From Lineus longissimus (lineage: Eukaryota > Nemertea > Pilidiophora > Heteronemertea > Lineidae), in the NCBI RefSeq assembly GCF_910592395.1, contig NC_088320.1, positions 10,908,501 to 10,972,500 of the forward strand: a stretch of DNA of 64,000 nt. The letters run 5' to 3'. Position numbers and translations under genes: made by a program. Below are positions 33,590 to 43,833 of the stretch, piece after piece. The notes beneath the pieces were generated by a model. That model ran no database searches, was not told where the DNA came from, and worked only from the letters and a program-made list of their open reading frames with translations. Each line of letters begins with the position of its first letter. Position 1 is the first letter of the stretch.

Positions 33590-33977
33590 TTTGAGTTTTC
33601 CTATTCTGCCACCGTACATTTTTGACCAAGTTCAAAGATCAATCTGATGTGTTTCAAAGTTCCTTTTAAATACTTTAGGGTCTTGTTCGCTAGCAATGGT
33701 ACTTTTCTATCGTGCATAAGTGTTTTTGTAATGTTCCAAGATGATTTTGATAGATTTCGGCGGGAAAATTCGTGACAGGGTTTTCACGAAAAATCGTCTG
33801 CATTTCCGATTTTACGAAAATGTCCCGGAATTGATTAGGCTTTTGTTGATGAGTCGCGGAGGTAATTGTGGGATATCACGTGGTGCAGTGGCGGGGAGAA
33901 ATGTGTAATTTGCTAAATCAGGCCTTGGATCGTTACTTGTTGCAGGTTTTCATTATTTTTATTGATTCTAAAGTTAC

Positions 33978-34930
33978 CATCCTCCCCAAGGAGGATACCG
34001 CGGTGACGTCACGGCTTTTCCAAGATGGCGCTGCATATTGTAAACAAACTCGATCCACGGCCAAGGGAAAATCAAGTCATCAAAAAAGTTAGATTTTTCG
34101 CATCAAATCAGAGTTATTACTACTTTTCTGCTATGAAATAAGTCTTCAGACAATAAGCTATCATTTGAATAATGAAAAGTGCTGTTTTGATGGGGAAAAA
34201 AATAGGGTTTTTTAAACCCTATAGCCGGCACCGATCTTCCAAAATTAGCGATGGTTTCAAAACAGTCTCCCAGATATGGGGCAATCTCTTCATTATCATA
34301 ATGGGATTTGGAGGCATGTTTACAGATTTTACAATTTCGAGACCTGTAATACCTAAAACTCGCATAGATCCCCTCTATTTGTCGAGTTAGCGCCCCTGTA
34401 AGATCATGCATTTTCGGACACTAGAACGAAATCTTCCTGCGGATATCGCGGTTTCGGTAATGATTTAAGGAGAAATTGACTGTTCTTAGAGTTGTATGGG
34501 ACAGAAATGAGTTCATACTTCATGAATACATGAATATATTATGATATGGGCGGGCTTCTAAGTCAAAACAATAACAAACTCAACTGCATCTCTACTGTAT
34601 ATTGCGTAGTGCATTGCCTAGTGTATTTCGTAGTGTATTTTAGCGGAGACATTATTTCCGCACTTTGGCCACGCCAAACGTCTTTTTTATTCGTGGAAGT
34701 TAATCTGCTCTGTAAATTTTACTTTACACAGGAAGAATCCATACTAGGTATTGCAATATTTCATGTCTATTGGTGTTTTTGTGTACAGGAGCGCACCAGA
34801 CAGTGAGACGTGGAGATGTGTTCAGTGCTGGTGCTGTCAGTAGACTGAATCTGATTGGCCATAGCGATCACTAATATGGGTCGGGATCACGTGATGTGAC
34901 GTCACCGCGGTATCCTCCTTGCATCCTCCC
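33978..34930. mobile_element. TIR element with 9-bp target duplication (Mutator-like?)
   Basis: Element 33987-34921 (935 bp) has perfect 26-bp inverted ends beginning CAAGGAGGATACCGCGG and ending in the palindrome GTGACGTCAC. It is flanked by CATCCTCCC at 33978-33986 and 34922-34930. A 9-bp duplication is typical of Mutator-like elements (inference). Inside, an ORF starts CCAAGATGGCGCTG at about 34023 (MALHIVNKLD, 38 codons). No transposase domain was found. Confidence 0.85.
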
Positions 34931-34990
34931 TTTGGTCCCTTCGTTGACATACGTAGAGTTGATAACGAAGCCCGACGAAGTAATAGAATA

Positions 34991-36012
34991 TACAGTGGAA
35001 CCCCGGTCGGCGACCACCTCAGTAACGCGACCACCCCGCGAACACGACCAAAATTCTCCGGTCCCGAATGGTTTTCTCTCTAATTCTCATTAACTGGCCC
35101 TCGCTAACACGACCACCCCGGTACCCAGACCGCAACCACCAGCTTGGTCGGTCCCAAACTGCAAATTAACCCCGCTAACGCGACCATGAGGCCTAATTGC
35201 CGTAATCAACCATGACCGCATCGTATCAATTGGCACCTTCTCGCAAATCCGTGTTGATAGTTGGCACCTCGAACACAATGACCATGGGAATCCATATGAA
35301 AATAAATGATGTGTAAGTGAGTTTGATCAAATGTAAGCGCAAATAAAATGAAGAATAAACTTTCTTTTCGACTCACGGTTTGTTTTTCATCATTTAGTAT
35401 TAAATGATGTCAAGAGGCATGCACACGTAGTTTTTAGGACAAATAAATTATGTTGATTAGTAAGAGTACCGATACTCAAAGTAAAGAGTGCTTACTACGT
35501 CGTAATATTGATAAAATACGTTTTTAAAAAGATGATTTAATCAGTACCAGTTCAAATTGGCTGAAGTTAAAGCAGGAAGACATCAGGAATAATTCTCAAC
35601 ATCTTCTCACATCACCTCTCTCAATGTTAGCGGGAATATTAGCTTGACATCAAGAAGGGCAGCTGCCGATGGTGTGAATGACATGCTTGCTCTAATTAGC
35701 ATGCTCAAGTTTTAATGTAATGTTTGGTCTAATTAGCTCTCGTCAGTTTATTTACTCATTTACATAAGTTGTAAATTAAACGCAAAACACTCAAGAAAAT
35801 GATTTTTTATTCGTGATATACACACAAATTATCGAATCACCCGGTGGCGTAGTCATTAATGCATGTCAATGTACACACAGCATATCTGCTAGGACGATGT
35901 TTTGGCGGGAAAACCTACTTATGATTCTTAAATTCACTAACGCGACCACCCCGGTAACACGACCACTTCGGCTTAGTCCCTTGGGAGGTCGTGTTACCGG
36001 GGTTCCACTGTA
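34991..36012. mobile_element. non-autonomous Tigger/pogo-type element with TA target duplication
   Basis: Element 34993-36010 (1018 bp) starts CAGTGGAACCCCGGTCG and ends with the complement of CAGTGGAACCCCGGTAACAC, flanked by TA on each side. Internal copies of AACGCGACCACCCCGG recur near both ends (about 35025-35045, 35100-35130, 35170-35190, 35938-35970). The rest is AT-rich and non-coding. CAGTG...CACTG ends with TA duplications are typical of Tigger elements. Confidence 0.9.
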
Positions 36013-36129
36013 GTTTAGGTGTCAAAATACGTTATTAAAGTCTAATCTCATTGTTTTAGGCAAACGCAATTTAGCGCAAACAACTTTTGCACACCGGAAA
36101 ATAATGTCTGCTCCCGAAAATCGTTACAT

Positions 36130-36158
36130 TGCGCATGCGCAACCTTTCTGCGCATGCG
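36130..36158. promoter_or_regulatory. two adjacent NRF1-like motifs
   Basis: TGCGCATGCGCA at 36130-36141 and TGCGCATGCG at 36149-36158 are close matches to the NRF1 binding site. They lie in intron 1, without an adjacent gene start that I can support. Confidence 0.4.
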
Positions 36159-37790
36159 TAATACGTATGACATGAACTATTTATAGCACACAACAATAAC
36201 AAAGCCATGCAGTTTATTGGAATTTGGTCAAGATCATGAAGTTTATGAACAATATTGGCTGCAACAGTGTGGTTATGATGTTTGTTAGTCAATACGAGCT
36301 TATTTGCAAAGAAAAGAAAGTAGAATATGAATGTATTTGTCAATTTATTGGAACTGGCAGGAAGGAAATGAAATTTGACAGAAAATTCCAGAAAATGGAA
36401 ATCTTTAAAAATCATAGAAAATCACAGAAATTAAATCAGAGTCTAAAAATGGTATCATATTTTTTGCATATTTTTCACTCTTTCCAGTGATATATCATGT
36501 ATATAATATGTCTATGTTTTCAGTACTTTTGAAAATGGCTTGTCATCTCTAAATATTGGACTTAATTTTCCATTCTAAACATAGAGGGCGATACCATAGG
36601 GACGGATAGTCCCTCTAACGCCATTGGAAACCTTCCATATTTGATAAATTAATCCGCTGGCCACCACATGGCCATTGTGACGAGGTCGCGCAAGTGGCAG
36701 AGTGAATCGGCAAGAACTATTTCTCGGCAAAAGAATCGTATTTCGATATTTGTCCGTTTTTTTCTCAATTAGTCAATATGTCATATTGATGATAATGATT
36801 TTAAATAATGAATGATTTGATTAAGAATGTTTTCATCTGATTTTAACGATGGAAATTGTTTTTTTGAAGAGATTTTAGAATCGAGTTCAAATGAAGTAGT
36901 TTTTGGCGCTATAATGAGGTCATCAAATGTGGATTGAGTTTGCAGTTCGAGTCGATACTGCGTATCGACTCGGATGATTCGAACGTTAATTTTCTGCTCT
37001 TTGGTATTGACGTAAGCTAGCTTGTTATACTCTAGATTCTTCTCAATAACACACCTTCATTATTAAGTGGTGGGACCGCCCCAATCGTATAATGCACTGG
37101 GCATGACAAAGGCCTTTGAAGTCATTGGTCAGCGCTGAGACCGGGCGTGGATATTGTTGGGTATTGTTGACAGCCAATTACAACCACTAGTGACCTGTGG
37201 TTTAGTGACATGGCCCTTGCGATTCGTCTTCATCTTGGGGTTGTTTGCGATGTACAGGGTGACTCATAAGTGTTCCACTTGGGTATTTATCGCCGTTTTT
37301 GCGACGTAATAGCTGTGCAATTGTGACGTCGCGTCAAGTGTTCATGCATCATGTTAAGGCATTATACACTTGTGGCATGACATAACAATTACACGATGAC
37401 GTCGAAAAACGATGAATATCGTTAGTGCGTACTGTATAGATGACTCGAGCAAAAAAGGAAAGGAGTAGGTTGTTGATTTGTTTATTTAAAGGCCATATAT
37501 CAAGGTTTTTTGCCATTTTCTGCTGTAAGACGATTTCAAAAGTGTACCTAACACTTTATACAATACAGAAAACCAAATGCAATTAGCTCCATCCATTTTG
37601 AAGATATAGCCAATTATGTGTTTGACAACTTGATTACCTAATCAGGCTAGCAACTGGCTTGTTAGAGCCAGGCGGCGGGTTCAGCAAAAGTTGTGATGTA
37701 GATCAGGTTATCTGTACATGTCATGCAATCATAAAAGCAGGAGGGCCTTAATTAATTATGCACACCTGGAAGTAATGTGTTTCATTCACT
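36159..37790. other. intronic non-coding stretch
   Basis: AT-rich. 37028-37065 is an inverted copy of 42225-42262 (TTATTGAGAAGAATCTAGAG core), showing a dispersed repeat not otherwise identified. A short inverted repeat CGAGTCGATAC / GTATCGACTCG occurs at about 36950-36973. No gene. Confidence 0.4.
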
Positions 37791-38033
37791 ATGGTGTATT
37801 GTGTGGCTCCGAATTGTGTCAAGGATAGCACAAAGAACAATCGAATGACGGATGGGACCCATTTTCATGAATTTCCAAAGCCAGTTGAACGATAGAGGAG
37901 GAAGCTGTGGATTCGGAAGTGCAAACGTTTGGAGTGTTGGAAGCCTGGGCCTTCGGCCAAACTTTGCAGTGATCACTTTATCGATGACGGATTATCACAT
38001 GAAGCCGGATATCTGCATCCAACTGAATATTAA
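37791..38033 (+). pseudogene. THAP-type zinc finger with an in-frame stop
   Basis: From the ATG the frame reads MVYCVAPNCVKDSTKN with the first two zinc-binding Cys, then HFHEFPKPVER, then UAG at 37893-37895. It then continues RRKLWIRKCKRLE, and KLCSDHF with the Cys and His of the C2CH site, then LHPTEY and UAA. All the key THAP elements are present in order (C-x4-C, FHxFP, W, CSxHF). The single nonsense codon suggests a recent pseudogene. THAP domains occur in host regulators and in P-element-type transposases; this cannot be resolved here. Confidence 0.7.
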
Positions 38034-38272
38034 ATGCCACTTGTTAAAAACAGCTGTTCCAACCATGTCAATTGCATTTAATGCCCGAGGCTGCTGAGGT
38101 CGGTTGTTATACAGAATGTGTAGGCCCTAATGGGGTCTGTGATACCGCATAGTGTCTTCTTGTGTTCCAGCCATAGCAAGGTGACAGCGACACAGGTCAG
38201 TGTCAGTGACAGCCACTGTCAATGACAGATTATTGTCATCTGACATCTAGGCCTATCTAACGTTGCACGGCA

Positions 38273-38644
38273 TTATATCGTCACGTCAAGATGATTGTGC
38301 ATAATACCATCACTTTTCAATAGTAGTTCAGTGTCATGACATAACTGGCGATACAACACTGACGAGGCGAAACAATATTGTGCAACATTAGTCTGTTCAA
38401 AAATCATACATGTTATGCATCTGCAACCGTCTATCAATGTCTTCTTTGCTATATCGGCAGGTCTGCCATGCAAATTGATTAACCACAAATTCTAATCACT
38501 TTCGTCCGAATGATCACTCTCATCATGATCTAGTGATATTAATGGCTCGAACATGTACGGCTCAACGTTTAAATATCCTTTTGTATCGACCAAAACATCC
38601 TCAAATTCACTGCTCTCACTCTCTGAACTGTATGCAGAAGCCAT
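38273..38644 (-). pseudogene. possible P2X7-receptor-C-terminal-like ORF with in-frame stop
   Basis: From the ATG at 38644, 50 codons (MASAYSSESESSEFEDVLVD, then YMFEPLI, then an acidic DESDHSDESD) run to a UAG at 38492. The same frame stays open to 38273 and contains GCRCITC followed by M and a later C. Acidic N-termini with PYxFEP and a C-x-C-x2-C cluster recur in invertebrate proteins related to the P2X7 C-terminal domain (family memory, uncertain). It may be a decayed exon. Confidence 0.3.
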
Positions 38645-38974
38645 CTTGCTTTGTTCTGACTGACCTGATCTACGTCATCAAAAAATCCCTAGCGGCCACA
38701 TGTGGAACTAATCTAAAGTTGTGTGTGGTGGGAAATTCAAATAGTTTAAAATTGAAAATTGAAATAACTAAATAATGACTTTATTATTAGAATTTTTTTA
38801 ATGTCTGGGATCTTGTTTTTTTAACCCTCAACATATTTCATGAGTATCAAGCATGTTTTCAAACCTTGAAATATGGCCTTTAATCAACTTTTACCCACTT
38901 TAACCCCACTTTGTCCATGCACCAGGTACATTCAGTCAATCAGACTGTACGCTGGCTTCACTATGTTCATTTGG

Positions 38975-40324
38975 TTAGTCCATTTCAATTTCAATTTCGT
39001 TGTCTTCGACATCCGTAAACTCAAGTCCTTCCTCCTCTTGATCTATCTGCTGATGTGGACCTTCCTCAACAGGAGCAGCTCTGAATGCGAGTTCGAATCC
39101 TTTCTCGACAACTTGTGGAGGAACTTCGTCCCAGGCCTCACTGATTATGTTGAGTACGACACGAAGGCCAATTCGTTCACACTGTCCTTCGTCGTTGGTA
39201 TTCTCTTTCTTCCATGACTTCCACTTCCTCCGCAGGTTACTCTTGAACGATTTCATAACCGTCAGATCTAGAGGCTGCGCAAGGGAGGTACAGCCCGCAG
39301 GGATGAAATGCAACATCCCCCCGATCTCTGTAACTGCCATGCCGAAGGTTTCTTACGGTGGACACGATACCGGTCAAGGATGAGGAGAAAGAGCTCGGCA
39401 TTCTCAGCAGTAACATATGGATAAAGCACTACGTCTAGCCAATGCTGCGCCGTCTCCGCCTTCATCCAACCTGTGGCCGATGACGTAACAACGACGTTGT
39501 CTGGCAATTCTCCTTCCTGTAGCGCAGCGAGTTGTCTAACGAAACCTCTCCGGGGAAATGTAACGTGTGCTGGCAGTTTTCCTCCTGTGGCAGTGATGGT
39601 GAGGGTTACCGTACAGCCCAATTTAGTATTAGATCTTGACGTGCGCACATCTACCGAATTGGCTCCTGATGTAGCTGGCTGTGTACATCGGACGAAACTC
39701 AAAAAGTGAAAACGTTTGGTCCATGTTGAACAGGAAGCGCATAGCAAGGTCAAACTGCTTGATAGTCTCCATCACGTTGTCACGGAACACTTGAATACGA
39801 TTTGCAGCATCTGCGGGTATGGCTGTGCTGTTTTTGTTGACCTTTCGCAGAGAGATTCTTTTTCTGGCCATAAAACCTTCAACCCATCCGGCAGATGCAT
39901 AGAAGTCATGGTGTTGGGGTCTACTCTCGATGAGGTCTTGCCTCTGTTCTTCTGGAAGCTCATTCCACCAAGTCTCGAATGATGTCAGGGCCTTTTCCTG
40001 AATGTCTTTGACAGAGACTGGTAACTTTCTGTCGCGTATTTGCCCAAACCACCGGTGCAATCTTGCCTCTACCACTGGCCAGCGCCCATCATTTTTTTCT
40101 TGAACCGTTCGATCACTGCCACGCCCCTCGCGTTCTTGCTGTTGCAGTTCCGCCAAGTTCCATCGCTTCATCGTCTGTACGGGAATCCTGTGGTGGGTCG
40201 CAAATTCTGTCATGCTGGTCACGGTCCTGTTCAGTATAGCTTCCTCGAGGTCAGACAGGTACCGTTTTTTCTCCGATAACGAGTATCTACGTCTTCTCTT
40301 CAGCAATGCGTGGTCATCGTCCAT
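38975..40324 (-). pseudogene. pogo/Tigger (jerky-like) DDE transposase, two frameshifts
   Basis: The N-terminus has a basic stretch (LKRRRRYSLSEKKRYL) and an HTH pair of the CENP-B/Tc5 type (THHRIPVQTMKRW; RWFGQIRDRKLPVSVKDIQE; YASAGWVEGFMARKRISLRK). The DDE core follows: first Asp in FNMDQT, second in LLILDRYRVHR, third in TSLAQPLDLTVMKSFK, with about 35 residues between the last two. Frameshifts fall soon after NMDQT (about 39690-39720) and after HRK (about 39350). The C-terminus is acidic and ends at 38975. It lies antisense in intron 1. TIRs were not found. Confidence 0.9.
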
Positions 40325-40437
40325 TTATACTTCAATCCTCTTTGAGAATAGTCAGCTGCCAAGCAGCGGGCAGTCGCTTAAAGGCCTGGGGCAGACGCAA
40401 TCGACACGACAGGGCACGTTACACACTGTTTTATAAA

Positions 40438-41996
40438 TGAAACGGCCAGGGGCCATTGTGCTCACCGTATAGAGATTTGGTGCTTTGGAATTCATCCAGA
40501 TTAAGAAACATTGTAAATGTATAGTATATAGGTCAAACCAAAGTCGATATGACATGTGATGTATCGTTGCTTGGAGTAAGTACCATAAGAATATCATCAA
40601 AAACAAGTCTCTAATAAACGAGATATTGCACTTTTTACCTATTTTAGTTTTGGCCTCCTGGTGGCCGAGTTGAGTACCAGATCAGATCGAAATTCGGTGT
40701 TACATGACGTAGGGAGTCATGTGTATCAAATTTCAATTTCAAAGCTTTAGTGGTTAAGAAATGTGCCATTGTTACAATGAAATGACCAATTTACGCCATT
40801 TGACCTCTGTGACCTTGAAAAGCAGGTCAGATCAAAAACTCATATGATATGTGATGTATCCTTGCTAGGAGAACCTACCATAAAAATGCTATTGAAAACG
40901 AATCACTAAAAATAAGCAAGATATTGCACTTCTTACTTTTTCCATTATGGCCCCCTGGTGGCCGAATAAAGAATCAGATCGGGCCAAAATTTGGCATCAG
41001 AGGTTATCTGATGTAGGGGGTTATATGCACCAAGTTTCAAGTTCATAGCTTTACTGGTTAAGAAACGTGCCATAGTTTACCCTCTAACGGCCAATTTACG
41101 CCATATGACCTCTGTGACCTTGAAAAGTAGGTCAAATTGAAAAGCCGTAAGATATGTGATGTATTCTTCCTAAAAGTACCTACCATAAAAATTTTATCGA
41201 AAACAAGTCACTTATAAGCAAGATATCACACTTTTTAGATTTCCACTTTTGGCCACCTGGTGGCAAATTTGAGAATCAGATCAAACTGAAATTCAGCACC
41301 AGAGGCTATGTGATATAGGGGGTTATATGTACCAAGTTTCAAGTTCATAGCTTAAGTGGTTAAGAAACGTGCCATAGTTTACACTCTAATGGCCAATTTA
41401 CGCCATATGACCTCTGTGACCTTGAAAGCAAGGTCAAATTAAAAACCCGTATAATATAAAATGTATATTTGCTATGAGTACCTACAACAAAAGTTTTATC
41501 GAAAACAAATCACTTATAAGTGAGATATCACACTTTTTAGATTTCCACTTTTGGCCCCCTGGTGGCAAAGTTAGGAATCAGATCGAACCAAAATTCAGCA
41601 CCAGAGGCTATGTGATATAGGGGGTTATATGTACCAAGTTTCAAGTTCATAGCTTTAGTGGTTAAGAAACGTGCCATAGTTTACACTCTAATGGCCAATT
41701 TACGCCATATGATCTCTGTGACCTTGAAAACAAGGTCAAATTAAAAACCCGTATAATATAAAATGTATATTTGCTATGAGTACCTACAACAAAAGTTTTA
41801 TCGAAAACAAGTCACTAATAAGCGAGATATCACACTTTTTAGAAAACGACATTTGGCCCCCTGGTGGCCAAACAGAGAATCAGATCGGACCGAAAATCAG
41901 TGTCAGAGGTCAGCTGACCTAGGGCATTCTGTGTACAAAGTTTCAAGTTCATAGCCCTAGCAGTTAAGAAACGTGCCACTGTTAGGATACGACGAC
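40438..41996 (-). repeat. repeat family R1, copy 3: expanded tandem form lacking the hairpin end
   Basis: It starts with the R1 palindromic end (TGAAACGGCCAGGGGCCATT, GCTCACCG). About five units of ~302 bp follow, each with TGACCTCTGTGACCTTGA (40801, 41106, 41408, 41710) and GGCCCCCTGGTGGC-type palindromes. The terminal GACGGACGCCAC/hairpin module is absent; it ends near 41996 at ACGACGACGAAAGG. Confidence 0.85.
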
Positions 41997-42146
41997 GAAA
42001 GGAATGCATGGGTATTTTTTTCGGCTTACCCTGTATGAACTGAACATGGACCGATTGAATTACACTGATTGCATAAACCCAATCTCCAGACACGGTCTGG
42101 AACACTCGAGTAGTTTGAACCATGCAATATTAGGCCTAGCGATTGG
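41997..42146. other. short non-coding spacer
   Basis: No recognisable feature. Confidence 0.3.
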
Positions 42147-42758
42147 TCATCCACAGTGAATGAGCTCAACGACTCTTTGTGTACCTATTTCGGGGGCGGT
42201 ACGTAGAATGCAAGCTTGAATATCTAGAAGGTGTGTTATTGAGAAGAATCTAGAGTATGTACATGATGATGTACTGTGTATGTACTGTAGTTCGTAATGC
42301 CGTAAATGTTGCGATTTACGAAAGATTTTTGAGTCTGCTGTAATGTAACCCTGTTTGATATTACTAAAGTGAATATTTATTCCCATTTTGAGCCGATTAA
42401 TACTATTTAAGGGCCAAAACTCATCTTGCTTCAAATCATTGTCTGCACCAAAATCCCGACCAAAGTAGCGTGCGTTAAACCCCTCAAAATCACTTTGCTT
42501 TAGGGGGATTGTTTCAAACAAAGACTTGAAATGCAATATGAGACCTTTTCTTGAATTTATGAAATAAAATAAATCTACAAAAAGTCCTGTAGTTTTGTGG
42601 ATGATGAGCGATTTAAAATCACATTCAGATTGCACATTCCCATACAGATTCTGTACACTGTATCTTACAGCAATACAAAGATAAGAAAATAACAAGTCCA
42701 ATATTTCCTCGATAGGCATGCACGGCAGGAAGTGCCGTGAAAATAGTCTACAGAACAT
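42147..42758 (-). CDS. unrecognised 203-codon ORF
   Basis: A single ORF with an ATG at 42758, hydrophobic and aromatic-rich near the N-terminus (IEEILDLLFSYLCIAVRY). A middle part (NSRKGLILHFKSLFETIPLK) looks protein-like. The length is unusual for AT-rich intronic DNA, but no motif is recognised and part of its 3' end (about 42225-42262) is a dispersed repeat also seen at 37028-37065. It may be an ORF remnant of an unknown element. Confidence 0.3.
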   Translation of the reverse strand: MFCRLFSRHFLPCMPIEEILDLLFSYLCIAVRYSVQNLYGNVQSECDFKSLIIHKTTGLFVDLFYFINSRKGLILHFKSLFETIPLKQSDFEGFNARYFGRDFGADNDLKQDEFWPLNSINRLKMGINIHFSNIKQGYITADSKIFRKSQHLRHYELQYIHSTSSCTYSRFFSITHLLDIQACILRTAPEIGTQRVVELIHCG

Positions 42759-43833
42759 CTTCTACGCTTCCGTATCAATAGCCACTTTGTTCAAAGAAAA
42801 CGGTGCACATCACAGCCGTGCCGGCACCTGAGAAAACTTTTCATTTTCGGGAGATTACCAATAATTGAAACCGTACACATTCCTCGTAATACTCTCATAT
42901 AACCAACATGATATTACTCGTGGCCTAAATCAACACGTAGCGATCGGGAAGCGCTGATACATGCACCAATCAGTACAGATAGTGCGCGAGTGTGCATGCG
43001 TGTAGAAGTATTACGGCCGGACTAGTGGCCTAGGAATAGGAACTAGATTAAATCAGACCAACGGTAATTAGATGTGAACGATTGGCCCACCCCTTTAATA
43101 ATAAAAAATCATACATTTGTTGCGGCCCTCCGCATTTGCCTGGTTACCATTGGCCTAATTACCATTGCATTAGCCACGCCTCCCGCGCTACTTTGCCAAT
43201 CAGCTCTATTGTATTGTATGTATTTCGTGCTGTATCATTTATCATGCATGTGAGTCAGTTGAGAATAAACCTTCATAGGATATAGATCAAACCCTTGTCT
43301 TCTCATTCGCCATCACCTCAACTCTGCACTCGTGTGCACAACATTTTTGTCAATGTCATATTTGTGTGAAATATAGTTTGGTTCAGATTGATAAGAAACG
43401 TGAAAAACGGCTCTCTTTTGAAAAATTTTCAGAATATTCTCAAAGTACGCACCTCAGAAAGTCCCTGCATTCTGTTCCATTCTAAAATTTGTATTGTCCA
43501 CAACCATTCCAAAATAAGGCGAATTGTAAAGGCATAGGAAATTTTTCTACACAAAGTTTGTACAGGCTTTGAGAGTCGGGACCAAATGACGTCAAACACA
43601 GAGCGTCTTACATTGTTGACGACGTCGCGTCATTCATGACGCAAGTTTGCCTGCAGTGCATTTCATTGCATTCAGCACAGGAAACATCTTGCTGCAAAGT
43701 CAACATTTCTGGTGCGATTTCAGTCGGAGCAAAGCTTTGAATGGAATAGAATGCTGGGACTCTCTATGAAGATTCATTTGAGGTAGGTTTCATCCAAATT
43801 GTTCAGATACTTTAAAACTGAGAGCAGTTTTTA
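42759..43833. other. intronic non-coding stretch
   Basis: No gene. A ~75-bp segment around 43385-43455 (GGTTCAGATTGATAAGAAAC through TTCAAAGTAC-like sequence) is related to 46045-46115 in direct orientation. An inverted trace lies at 47050-47090. AATAAAC with downstream T-rich sequence occurs near 43265, without an identified transcript. Confidence 0.4.
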
